From the NCBI RefSeq assembly GCF_018736145.1, contig NZ_CP059997.1:5331501-5395500 (forward strand): 64,000 nucleotides of DNA, read 5' to 3'. This DNA is from Amycolatopsis sp. CA-230715 (GTDB taxonomy: Bacteria; Actinomycetota; Actinomycetes; Mycobacteriales; Pseudonocardiaceae). The position numbers were made by a program, and so were the translations under genes. Positions 7,553 through 15,044 of the stretch are shown here, piece by piece. The notes beneath the pieces are model-generated. The model worked only from the letters and a program-made list of their open reading frames with translations. It had not been told where the DNA came from and ran no database searches. Position 1 is the stretch's first letter. Every line of letters starts with the position of its first letter.

Positions 7553-9199
7553 ATGCCCGTTCCCAGCTACGCCTCGGGAATTTCCGCCGTCGCGCTGCTC
7601 GGTGACACCATCGGCGGCAACTTCGATCGCACGGTCCAGGCCTTCGGCGACCGCGACGCGCTCGTGGACCGCGCCGCGGGCAGGCGATGGACCTACCGCG
7701 AACTCGCCGACGACGTGAACGCGCTGGCGCTGGGACTGCTGGACGCCGGGATCGCGAAGGGCGACCGCGTCGGCATCTGGGCGCCGAACTGTGCCGAGTG
7801 GACACTCACCCAGTACGCGACGGCGAAGATCGGCGCGATCCTGGTCAACATCAACCCGGCGTACCGGTCGCACGAGCTGGAGTTCGTGCTGAACCAGGCG
7901 GGAATCCGGCTCATCGTCGCGGCGGAGCGCTTCAAAACCTCGGACTACGCGGGCATGATCGAGGCGGCGCGGCCGAAGTGCGCGGCGCTCGAGCAGGTCG
8001 TGCTGCTGGGCGGCGACGCGTGGAAATCCTTGCTGGACAAGGGAAAACAGGCCGACGTGACGAAGCTCGACGAGATCGCGAAGACGCTCGCGGCCGACGA
8101 CCCGATCAACATCCAGTACACCTCGGGCACCACGGGCTTCCCCAAGGGCGCGACACTGAGCCACCACAACATCCTGAACAACGGCTTCTTCGTCGGTGAG
8201 CTGTGCGGCTACACGGAAGCGGACCGCGTCTGCATCCCGGTGCCGTTCTACCACTGTTTCGGGATGGTGATGGGGAATCTGGCGTGCACGAGCCATGGCA
8301 GCTGCATGGTGATCCCGGCGCCGTCGTTCCAACCGAAGGCGACGCTGGAGGCCGTGCAGGCAGAGCGGTGCACATCGCTGTACGGGGTGCCGACCATGTT
8401 CATCGCGGAACTGGCCGAGCCCGATTTCGCTTCCTACGACCTGGCGACGCTGCGCACCGGCATCATGGCGGGCTCGCCGTGCCCGGTCGAGGTGATGAAG
8501 CAGGTCATCGAGCGGATGGGGATGGCGGAAGTGTCGATCTGCTACGGCATGACGGAAACTTCGCCGGTGTCGACGCAGACCCGCGCGGACGACTCGGTGG
8601 AGCGCCGCGTTTCGACGGTCGGACGGGTCGGCCCGCATCTCGAGGTCAAGGTCGTCGATCCGGAGACCGGGCTGACCGTGCCGCGCGGCGAGCCGGGTGA
8701 GCTGTGCACGCGCGGGTACTCGGTGATGCTGGGGTACTGGGAGCAGGACGACAAGACCGCGGAGGCGATCGACAGGGCGCGGTGGATGCACACCGGTGAT
8801 CTCGCGATCATGGACGGCGACGGCTACGTCAACATCACGGGCCGGATCAAGGACATGGTGATCCGCGGCGGCGAGAACCTGTACCCGCGCGAGATCGAGG
8901 AGTTCCTCTACACCCACCCCGATGTCTTGGACGCGCAGGTGATCGGTGTGCCGGACGCGCGCTACGGGGAAGAGTTGATGGCGTGGGTCCGGATGCGGGA
9001 GGGCGCGGAGCCGCTCACGGAGGAGGCGCTGCGCGAGTTCTGCACCGGAAAACTGGCGCACTACAAGATCCCGCGGTACGTGCACGTCGTGGACGAGTTC
9101 CCGATGACGGTGACGGGCAAGGTGCGGAAGATCGAAATGCGGGAGAAAGCGGTGGAGCTGCTCGGGTTGCAGGACCTGCTGACGGCCGAGCACGCGTAG
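7553..9199 (+). CDS. Acyl-CoA synthetase (AMP-binding, FadD-like)
   Basis: A 548-residue ANL-superfamily ligase that activates a carboxylic acid, probably a fatty acid, to an acyl-adenylate and then an acyl-CoA. The AMP-binding P-loop YTSGTTGFPKG lies near residue 188, the A5-type motif YGMTETSP near 327, WMHTGDLA near 410, GRIKDMVIRGGENLYPREIEEF near 430, and the C-terminal catalytic Lys in TVTGKVRKIEM near 525. An AGGAGG ribosome-binding site precedes the ATG. It follows a TetR gene by 63 bp and has a dyad over its likely promoter. It resembles the medium/long-chain FadD group; the exact substrate cannot be read from sequence. Confidence 0.93.
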   Translation: MPVPSYASGISAVALLGDTIGGNFDRTVQAFGDRDALVDRAAGRRWTYRELADDVNALALGLLDAGIAKGDRVGIWAPNCAEWTLTQYATAKIGAILVNINPAYRSHELEFVLNQAGIRLIVAAERFKTSDYAGMIEAARPKCAALEQVVLLGGDAWKSLLDKGKQADVTKLDEIAKTLAADDPINIQYTSGTTGFPKGATLSHHNILNNGFFVGELCGYTEADRVCIPVPFYHCFGMVMGNLACTSHGSCMVIPAPSFQPKATLEAVQAERCTSLYGVPTMFIAELAEPDFASYDLATLRTGIMAGSPCPVEVMKQVIERMGMAEVSICYGMTETSPVSTQTRADDSVERRVSTVGRVGPHLEVKVVDPETGLTVPRGEPGELCTRGYSVMLGYWEQDDKTAEAIDRARWMHTGDLAIMDGDGYVNITGRIKDMVIRGGENLYPREIEEFLYTHPDVLDAQVIGVPDARYGEELMAWVRMREGAEPLTEEALREFCTGKLAHYKIPRYVHVVDEFPMTVTGKVRKIEMREKAVELLGLQDLLTAEHA

Positions 9200-9231
9200 G
9201 GCGCCCGGGAAAGCTTTGGCGGGGCCCGGAT

Positions 9232-9302
9232 CGCACGAACGGACCGTTCGTACGCCTAGGGGAGCCCCTGTTTTCAACATTACCGCGCGGCACCGACAAT
9301 TC
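9232..9302. repeat. 71-bp direct repeat, copy 1, with two nested palindromes
   Basis: Copy 1 of a 71-bp repeat, offset exactly 121 bp from copy 2 with 5 differences. It opens with a near-perfect 23-bp palindrome (9232-9254, arms CGCACGAACGG and CCGTTCGTACG around one base), then the hairpin AGGGGAGCCCCT (9258-9269), then a T-rich stretch and a shared tail containing ACCGCGCGGCACCGACA. It lies between the 3' ends of the acyl-CoA synthetase and a response regulator, so a bidirectional terminator role is possible. Confidence 0.8.
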
Positions 9303-9352
9303 GGGCCTGCTCGCCATGCGGCCTTCCGTGCCCGCACAAAGCTGGTGGGATC

Positions 9353-9423
9353 CGTACGAACGGACCGTTCGTACGCCCAGGGGAGCCCCTGATTTCAACG
9401 TTACCGCGCGGCACCGACAGTTC
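9353..9423. repeat. 71-bp direct repeat, copy 2, with two nested palindromes
   Basis: Copy 2 of the 71-bp repeat. Here the leading palindrome is perfect apart from its central base (9353-9375, arms CGTACGAACGG and CCGTTCGTACG), followed by AGGGGAGCCCCT (9379-9390). The copy ends 12 bp before the stop codon of the minus-strand response regulator. Both palindromes are kept in both copies while the sequence between copies (9303-9352) is unrelated. Confidence 0.8.
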
Positions 9424-9434
9424 CGGCGTCTCGT

Positions 9435-10085
9435 TCAGGCCCGGTGCCGGTTCAGGTAGGCGAGCACGGCGAGGACCCGCCGGTGCCCGCTTTCCCGCGC
9501 GGGGAGGTCGAGTTTGGTGAAGATGTTGCCGATGTGCTTCTGCACCGAGGAATCGGAGAGGAACAGGCGGTCGCGGATCGCCGCGTTGTCCTTGCCCTGC
9601 GCCATCAGGTCGAGCACCTCGCGCTCGCGGCGGCTCAGCGAATCGACCGGGTCGTTCGCGCGCCTGGTGAGCAGCTGCGCGACCACTTCGGGGTCCATCA
9701 CGGTGCCGCCGTCCGCGACCCGCGTGAGCGCTTCCACGAAATCGTTGACCTGGCCGACGCGGTCCTTCAGGAGGTACCCGACGGCACCCGCGCCGTCGGC
9801 GACCAGTTCGGTCGCGTAGGTCGTTTCGACGTACTGGGACAGCACCAGCACCGGGAGCGCGGGCACCTTCCGGCGCGCTTCGATGGCCGCCCTGATGCCT
9901 TCGTCGCGGAAGGTGGGCGGCATCCGGACGTCCACGATGGTGATGTCCGGCCGGTGTTCCACCGCGGCGGCGACGAACGCGTCACCGTCCGCGACGGTCG
10001 CGACGACCTCGTGCCCCGCCCTGGTCAGCAACAGCGTGAGCCCTTCGGCGAGCAGCACGCTGTCCTCCGCGATCACCGCGCGCAC
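9435..10085 (-). CDS. LuxR/NarL-type response regulator
   Basis: A 216-residue response regulator. The receiver domain (residues 1-120) has the acidic pair Glu7-Asp8, the phospho-acceptor Asp52 (IVDVRMPP) and Lys near 108 (YLLKDR). The C-terminal LuxR helix-turn-helix is clear (SLSRREREVLDLMAQGKDNA, SSVQKHIGNIFTKLDL). The start is a GTG overlapping the end of the upstream histidine kinase by 13 bp, so the two are translated together. The kinase passes phosphate to Asp52, which then tunes promoter binding; the targets are unknown. Confidence 0.95.
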   Translation of the reverse strand: MRAVIAEDSVLLAEGLTLLLTRAGHEVVATVADGDAFVAAAVEHRPDITIVDVRMPPTFRDEGIRAAIEARRKVPALPVLVLSQYVETTYATELVADGAGAVGYLLKDRVGQVNDFVEALTRVADGGTVMDPEVVAQLLTRRANDPVDSLSRREREVLDLMAQGKDNAAIRDRLFLSDSSVQKHIGNIFTKLDLPARESGHRRVLAVLAYLNRHRA

Positions 10086-11311
10086 GGCAGCTCCACGACG
10101 ACCACGGTTGGCCCGCCTTCCCTGCTCCGCACCGACATGCTCCCGTCGAGCGAGGCGATCCGGCGGCGCATCCCGCTGATCCCGCTGCCCTTCTCCTCGT
10201 CGACCCCGCCGTTGCCGTTGTCGCTCACCTCGACCCGGAGCCGGTCGCCCGCCCGGCGGACGTCCACCACCGCGAACGTCGCCCCGCTGTGCTTCGCGAT
10301 GTTCGTCAACGCCTCCGACACCGTGAAGTACGCGGCGGCTTCGACGGCGGCGGGCAGCGGTCCGGGGTCTTCGAGATCGGCCTGCGCGGGCACCGCCGAA
10401 TCGGCGACGAGCGAGCGTAGCGCGCCCACCAGCCCGCGATCGGTCAGGATCGGCGGGTACATCGTCCTGACGATGGTGCGCAGCTCACCCATCGCGGCCT
10501 CGGTACCGGTGCGCGCCTCCTGCAGCAGCGTCGCCGCGGTTTCGGGCTCGTCCTTCATCGCCTGCTCGGCGATCCCGAGCCGCAGCGCGATCGACACCAG
10601 CTTCGCCTGCGTGCCGTCGTGCAGATCGCGCTCGATCCGCCGCAGCTCGGCGCCGTGCGCGTCCACCGCGCCCGCGCGGGTCTCGGTCAGTACCTCGACG
10701 CGCTCGGTCAGCTGCTCGGTGCTCGAGCTGTCCAGCACGAAACGCGTCAGCGCGGCCCAGCCCTTCGCGATCACGGGCGTGCCGTAGACGAGCGCCAGCA
10801 CGCTGAACACGAGCACCGGGATCCCGGAGCCGAGCGCGGCGGGCCAGCTGTCGATGGGGACGTCGAAGACGAGCATGCTGTCGCCATCGTCCTGGACCCA
10901 CCAGAACGCCATCGCGTAGACCGCGGCGACGGGCATCGCGGTCAGCACCATCATGGCCAGCCCCAGCGGCAACCCGATCACGACCTGGAGCACCACCCAC
11001 AGCAGGTCACGGTAGGTGGTCGGATCGGTGACGAGCTGGCGCAGCCACGACAGCGGCCCGCCGGTGAACCCGTTCAGCCGCAACGGGATCGGCTCGCCGA
11101 TGATCGAGCTCGCCCAGCGCCGGTGCAGATCGGTCCACAGCCGCACCCCGAGCAGCGCGACGGGGATCAGCACGAGGCCCAGCCCCAGCAGCACCATCGA
11201 CATCCCGGCCAGCAGCAACACGAACGGGATCAGCATCGCCACCAGCGCCGCCGGGACGAGCGCGAGCAGGTACGGCACCGTCCGTACGAGATTGACCACC
11301 CTGCCGATCAT
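10073..11311 (-). CDS. Sensor histidine kinase (HisKA_3 family)
   Basis: A 412-residue membrane histidine kinase. Hydrophobic helices occupy residues 10-60 and 100-185 (a PspC/sensor-like membrane module). The dimerisation box LRRIERDLHDGTQAKLVS carries the phosphorylated His231, and the HATPase_c domain ends the protein (LTNIAKHSGA, VEVSDNGNGG, GSGISGMRRRI). I chose the ATG at 11311 with GGAAGGGGAT upstream; a longer open frame upstream lacks kinase-like sequence. It forms an operon with the overlapping LuxR response regulator. The signal is unknown. Confidence 0.93.
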   Translation of the reverse strand: MIGRVVNLVRTVPYLLALVPAALVAMLIPFVLLLAGMSMVLLGLGLVLIPVALLGVRLWTDLHRRWASSIIGEPIPLRLNGFTGGPLSWLRQLVTDPTTYRDLLWVVLQVVIGLPLGLAMMVLTAMPVAAVYAMAFWWVQDDGDSMLVFDVPIDSWPAALGSGIPVLVFSVLALVYGTPVIAKGWAALTRFVLDSSSTEQLTERVEVLTETRAGAVDAHGAELRRIERDLHDGTQAKLVSIALRLGIAEQAMKDEPETAATLLQEARTGTEAAMGELRTIVRTMYPPILTDRGLVGALRSLVADSAVPAQADLEDPGPLPAAVEAAAYFTVSEALTNIAKHSGATFAVVDVRRAGDRLRVEVSDNGNGGVDEEKGSGISGMRRRIASLDGSMSVRSREGGPTVVVVELPCAR

Positions 11312-11405
11312 CGCGATATCCCCTTCCCCGTTCCGGTACCACCATCCGACCAGAACGGGGCCCGCTCGCGCAGTAGAGCAGGCTGCACCTTCGGAGTTCC
11401 GGGGA

Positions 11406-12371
11406 TCAGCCGCCCTCGCTCGCGGCCTCCAGCGCCTTGGCGTCCTCTTCGCCGAAGGTTTCCTCCAGCTGTTCCGCGGTGTAGTCGAGGTCGATCTGCT
11501 CGACGGCGGCACCCCGCGCGGATTCGATCGCGCCGAGCCTGCGCTGCGCGCGGTCACCGGCGTACTGGATGAACTCCTCTGGCTCGATGCCGAACGGCGT
11601 CTCGTCGAACTGGTCGTTCACCCAGCTGATCATGTCCAGCGCGTGCGGGAGCAGTTCGCCCATGCGCTCCTGCACGACCGCCCACATCGTGTCGTCGGCC
11701 GCGACGTGGCGGCGGCAGGTGAACGTGCCCCACGCCATGTGCCTGCGCTCGTCGTCGCCGATCCGCCGCACCAGTTCCCGCATCCCCGGCAGGATGCCGC
11801 GCGTGGCGCAGATCTTCTGCCACGCGTAGTAGCCCGTCAGCGCGAGGCTTCCTTCGATCACGTGGTTGTAGGTGACGCTCGCGCGCACCTGATTGCGCGG
11901 GCTCGGGTCGTTTTCCAGCACGCTCAACGATTCCGGCAGCTCCTCGTAGAAAAGCTTGCGGTAGTGCGGGTTTTCCGCGACGTACGGGTGCAGGTCCTCG
12001 GTCAGCCCGACGGCGTCCATCCAGCGCCGGAACACCTCGGTGTGCTTGGCCTCCTCGAAGCAGAACTGCGTCAGGTACATCTCGTCGCCGAAGCGCCCGG
12101 TCGCCGCCATCGCCTTCATGAACGGCTGGATGTCCTCGGTGACGGCCTCTTCGCCCGCGATGAACTGCGCGCACAGGTAGGTCGCGGACCGGCGCTGCTC
12201 GTCGGTGAGCCCGCGCCAGTCGGCGCCGTCGGCGGAGAAGTCGATGTCGACCGGGTTCCAGAACTTGGCGTTCCCCTTGACGAACAGGCGGAGCGGGAAC
12301 GAGTCCCAGTTCAGCCCTCCGGCGCGGAGCGAGGCGAAACCGGTGCGGGCGGGTGCGACGGTGCCGGTCAT
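11406..12371 (-). CDS. R2-like ligand-binding oxidase (R2lox, Mn/Fe)
   Basis: A 321-residue ferritin-fold protein related to ribonucleotide reductase R2 but of the R2lox class (type member M. tuberculosis Rv0233). All six metal ligands of that family can be placed: Glu74, Glu107, His110, Glu173, Glu208 and His211. The Val77/Tyr168 pair matches the residues that form the ether cross-link in R2lox; all positions are shifted by exactly six relative to Rv0233 numbering as I recall it. R2lox uses a Mn/Fe cofactor and binds a long-chain fatty acid; its reaction is not established. The ATG at 12371 is 23 bp after a TetR gene, the same gene pair as Rv0232-Rv0233. Confidence 0.92.
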   Translation of the reverse strand: MTGTVAPARTGFASLRAGGLNWDSFPLRLFVKGNAKFWNPVDIDFSADGADWRGLTDEQRRSATYLCAQFIAGEEAVTEDIQPFMKAMAATGRFGDEMYLTQFCFEEAKHTEVFRRWMDAVGLTEDLHPYVAENPHYRKLFYEELPESLSVLENDPSPRNQVRASVTYNHVIEGSLALTGYYAWQKICATRGILPGMRELVRRIGDDERRHMAWGTFTCRRHVAADDTMWAVVQERMGELLPHALDMISWVNDQFDETPFGIEPEEFIQYAGDRAQRRLGAIESARGAAVEQIDLDYTAEQLEETFGEEDAKALEAASEGG

Positions 12372-12394
12372 GGCGGGCCTTTCTGTCGGTGCCC

Positions 12395-13006
12395 TCAGGC
12401 GAGGGGCGAACCGGAAAAGTGTTCGAGCGCGGGCAGGACGGTGGCGCACACCGAATCCGCCGCTTCGGCTGGTTCGTGGGTCGGCAGCACGAGATGGCTC
12501 AGCGCGAGCCGGACGATCGTCTCGGCGACCAGCGCGGCGTCCACCGGCCGGAGTTCGGGCACCCGCTCGCGGAGGTTCGCCGCGCACACCTCCGTGGACG
12601 CGTCGAGGATCGGTTTGCCCCGCGTGGTCAGCAGCGGCAGCAGATCCTCCGCGGTCTCCGTGCCGGTGCCGAGCGCCGCGGCGACCAGGGGGTTCTCCCT
12701 GGCGTTCGCGACCGTGTAGGCGATCGTCGCGTGGATCCCGGAGCGGACGTCGCCCGCGGCCTCGAACCGCTCGCGGATGCCGTCGAGGAAGCCCGCGTTG
12801 ATCCGCAGCGCGACCGCCTGCACCAGCGCGGCCTTGCTGCCGAACTCGTTGTAGACGGTCTGCCTGCTGACCCCGGTGCGCGCGGCGACGTCGGCCATGC
12901 GCAGGCCCGCGTAGCCCTTGCCCGGTAACAGGTCTGCGGCCGCGTCGAGCAGGCTTTCGCGCAACGAGACCTTCGTCCTGACGGCGAAGCGAGTGATCTC
13001 GGACAC
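12395..13006 (-). CDS. TetR regulator of the R2lox operon
   Basis: A 203-residue TetR protein with the helix-turn-helix at residues 15-65 (SLLDAAADLLPGKGY, MADVAARTGVSRQTVYNEF, GSKAALVQAV). The start is a GTG at 13006. It is the first gene of a two-gene operon with R2lox. A 7-bp dyad TTGACAC/GTGTCAA lies 10 bp upstream of its start and is a probable autoregulatory operator, so the oxidase would be derepressed by the regulator's ligand. A fatty acid ligand would fit the R2lox lipid pocket, but this is inference. Confidence 0.9.
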   Translation of the reverse strand: MSEITRFAVRTKVSLRESLLDAAADLLPGKGYAGLRMADVAARTGVSRQTVYNEFGSKAALVQAVALRINAGFLDGIRERFEAAGDVRSGIHATIAYTVANARENPLVAAALGTGTETAEDLLPLLTTRGKPILDASTEVCAANLRERVPELRPVDAALVAETIVRLALSHLVLPTHEPAEAADSVCATVLPALEHFSGSPLA

Positions 13007-13015
13007 GTCCCCAGA

Positions 13016-13040
13016 TTGACACAGATCGCCTCGGTGTCAA
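13016..13040. promoter_or_regulatory. Operator-like dyad TTGACAC-(11)-GTGTCAA
   Basis: Perfect 7-bp arms at 13016-13022 and 13034-13040, separated by 11 bases, lie directly upstream of the TetR-R2lox operon (minus) and within the region upstream of the HAD gene (plus). The position suits autorepression by the TetR. A further TTGAC on the plus strand at about 13046 may be the -35 of the HAD promoter. Confidence 0.5.
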
Positions 13041-13126
13041 GGTTCTTGACTTTTGGTGGCGCTGTGTACAGTCCCGCGATGCGAGCGGGCCCCGGAACTG
13101 TCGGGGCGCCCGGCTACCGTGGGGCC

Positions 13127-13750
13127 GTGGGCATCACCGTGGGGTTCGACCTGGACATGACGTTGATCGATCCGCGGCCCGGCATGGTCGCGGCGATGGA
13201 CGCGCTCGCCGAGGAGTCCGGGCTCGCGCTCGACGGCGAGCACTTCGCGGCCAACCTCGGCCCGCCGCTCGACGCCGTGCTGCGCGGTTTCGAGGCGCCG
13301 GAGGAGCGGATCCCCGAACTCGTCGCGCGGTTCCGCGCGCTGTATCCGGGAATCGTGGTGCCCAGCACGGTCGCGCTGCCCGGCGCCGCGGCCGCGCTCG
13401 ACGCCGTCCGCGCCGCAGGCGGGAGCACGATCGTGGTCACCGGCAAGTACGGGCCGAACGCCGCGCTGCACCTCGAAGCGCTCGGTTTCGAGGTCGACAC
13501 GCTGGTAGGCGAACTGTGGTCGACCGAGAAGGCGGCGGCCCTGATCGAGCACGGCGCCTCGGTCTACGTTGGCGACCATCTGGGTGATGTTCGCGGCGCG
13601 CTGGCCGCGGACGCGGTGCCCGTCGGCGTCACCACGGGGCCGTGCGAGCGCGCGGAACTGGTGGACGCGGGCGCGCGCGTGGTGTTCGACTCGCTGGAGG
13701 AGTTCCCCGGCTGGTTCGCCGAGAACTTCCATCCGGCGCCCGCCGGCTAG
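13127..13750 (+). CDS. HAD family hydrolase (phosphoglycolate phosphatase-like)
   Basis: A 207-residue haloacid dehalogenase-fold phosphatase. Motif I is FDLDMTLID (nucleophile Asp and acid/base Asp), motif II is STIVVTGKYG with the Thr, the Lys of motif III is in STEKAA, and motif IV is VYVGDHLGDV. A cap region lies between motif I and II (residues 20-80). It probably removes phosphate from a small metabolite, but the substrate is not predictable. I start at the GTG at 13127, just before the conserved strand; an in-frame ATG at 13079 would add 16 residues. It converges with a small membrane protein gene; the two ends overlap. Confidence 0.85.
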   Translation: MGITVGFDLDMTLIDPRPGMVAAMDALAEESGLALDGEHFAANLGPPLDAVLRGFEAPEERIPELVARFRALYPGIVVPSTVALPGAAAALDAVRAAGGSTIVVTGKYGPNAALHLEALGFEVDTLVGELWSTEKAAALIEHGASVYVGDHLGDVRGALAADAVPVGVTTGPCERAELVDAGARVVFDSLEEFPGWFAENFHPAPAG

Positions 13751-13983
13751 CCCTTCCCCCGTGCTTCCCTGACCAGCGCGATCAGGCCGAGCAGGAGCCC
13801 GAGCGGGGTCACCACACCCGCCGCGACGCTGAGCCAGACCGGCAGGTTTTCCAGCCCGGAGGCGAACATGATGAACACCACGAACACGGCGACCATGCCG
13901 AGCGCGAACAGGCCGATGCCCGCGCGCATCAGCAGGGACTTGCGCGGTTTCGCGTCGCCGGGGGCAGCGGTTTCCATGCCCAT
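13747..13983 (-). CDS. Small two-helix membrane protein, hypothetical
   Basis: A 78-residue protein with a short charged N-terminus, two hydrophobic helices (GIGLFALGMVAVFVVFIMFA and VWLSVAAGVVTPLGLLLGLIAL) and a basic tail (VREARGKG). There is no recognised domain. The start is the ATG at 13983; a second ATG two codons later (13977) is equally possible and no strong ribosome-binding site decides. It diverges from the cold-shock gene. A small membrane-protein gene in this position next to cspB is consistent with conserved neighbourhood, but homology is not established here. Confidence 0.65.
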   Translation of the reverse strand: MGMETAAPGDAKPRKSLLMRAGIGLFALGMVAVFVVFIMFASGLENLPVWLSVAAGVVTPLGLLLGLIALVREARGKG

Positions 13984-14142
13984 GAGGGTAGCTGGCGGTA
14001 TCTGCTTCTCCCCGGCACCGGTACCGGGATAGGCTTGGGGGAACGCGCGTCCTGGGCACGCCCTGGGGCGCGTTCGTCGTGCATGACGGGTATCCCCGGC
14101 GGGCACGGGACTTTTCGGCAGAGCGAAGGAACGGTGAGGGCA

Positions 14143-14529
14143 GTGCCGACCGGCAAGGTCAAGTGGTACGACGCGGAAAAGGGTTTCGGGTTCGTCACCC
14201 AGGATGGCGGCGAGGACGTCTACATCCGGAAAACCGCGCTACCGCAAGGCGTGCAGGCGCTGAAGGCAGGCCAGCGGCTGGAGTTCGGCGTCGCCGACGG
14301 ACGCCGCGGCCCGCAGGCCCTTTCGGTCCGCCTGCTCGACGCGCCGCCGTCGGTCGCCGAGGCGCGCCGCCGCCCGGCGGAGGAACTGCACGGCCTGATC
14401 GAGGACATGATCAAGCTCCTCGAGCTCAAGGTCCAGCCCGACCTCCGCCGCAACCGGTACCCGGATCGCAAGCACACCAAGCAGATCGCCGAGATCATGC
14501 GCGCGGTCGCGCGCGACCTCGATCCCTAA
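14143..14529 (+). CDS. cspB: Cold-shock domain protein, CspB-like with C-terminal extension
   Basis: A 128-residue protein: residues 1-65 are a cold-shock domain with both nucleic-acid-binding motifs (KGFGFV and DVYIRKTAL for the RNP1/RNP2 positions), and residues 70-128 are a helical extension (ELHGLIEDMIKLLELKVQPDLR, RYPDRKHTKQIAEIMRAVARDLD). The extension and the opening PTGKVKWYDAEKGFGF match the longer CspB of mycobacteria (Rv0871) rather than the 67-residue CspA type. The start is the GTG at 14143; an in-frame GTG three codons upstream (14134) is less likely by homology. It probably binds single-stranded RNA/DNA in the cytoplasm. It converges with the DUF2771 lipoprotein gene. Confidence 0.92.
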   Translation: MPTGKVKWYDAEKGFGFVTQDGGEDVYIRKTALPQGVQALKAGQRLEFGVADGRRGPQALSVRLLDAPPSVAEARRRPAEELHGLIEDMIKLLELKVQPDLRRNRYPDRKHTKQIAEIMRAVARDLDP

Positions 14530-14536
14530 ACCGCGC

Positions 14537-15034
14537 TCAGCCGGGCTGCACCTGCAGCGACCAGACCGCCCTCGCGACGAGCTGCGGGTTGCCCTCGGCG
14601 TCCGCGTTCGGCTTGCCGGTGGCGTCCACCGAAGTGGCGACGCCGACCTGCTGGATCTCCACGACCAGGAGTTGGTCGTCCGGTGCCGGCGTGGTGGCCG
14701 TGTAGGCGTACTGCTTGCCGCTGGTGAAGACCTCCTGCTTGACCGGCTGCAGCTCGCCCTTGGCGTTGGCGTACTGCACGTTCACCAGCCACGGCGTCTC
14801 GGTGACGTCCGAGGGCACCGAGATCTGCACGGGTTTGCCGGGGCGCACCTTCAGCTTCGGGGCGCCGTCCTTGCTCTGCTCGCACTTCTGCACCGTGACG
14901 TCGCAGTGGATGAGCGGCTCCGCGTTGATGGCGTGCCCATCGGCGAAGAACGTCACTTCGGGCGGACCCGGTGTGCCGCAACCGGTCAGCGCGAGAGCGC
15001 CGAGGGGGAGCAGGGCGAGCAGGCGGTGTCGCAT
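14537..15034 (-). CDS. DUF2771 family lipoprotein
   Basis: A 165-residue exported protein. The signal peptide MRHRLLALLPLGALALTGC has a clean lipobox (LTGC, Cys19). The mature part carries Cys residues at IHCDVTVQKCEQ and the pattern RPGKPVQISVPSDVTETPW followed by WLVNVQYA and QLLVVEIQQVGV, typical of DUF2771. It is anchored to the outer face of the membrane; function unknown. It is 10 bp downstream of the large MFS gene on the same strand, and the pair corresponds to Rv0875c-Rv0876c of M. tuberculosis, which suggests a linked role. Confidence 0.85.
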   Translation of the reverse strand: MRHRLLALLPLGALALTGCGTPGPPEVTFFADGHAINAEPLIHCDVTVQKCEQSKDGAPKLKVRPGKPVQISVPSDVTETPWLVNVQYANAKGELQPVKQEVFTSGKQYAYTATTPAPDDQLLVVEIQQVGVATSVDATGKPNADAEGNPQLVARAVWSLQVQPG

Positions 15035-15044
15035 GCCGGCAACA

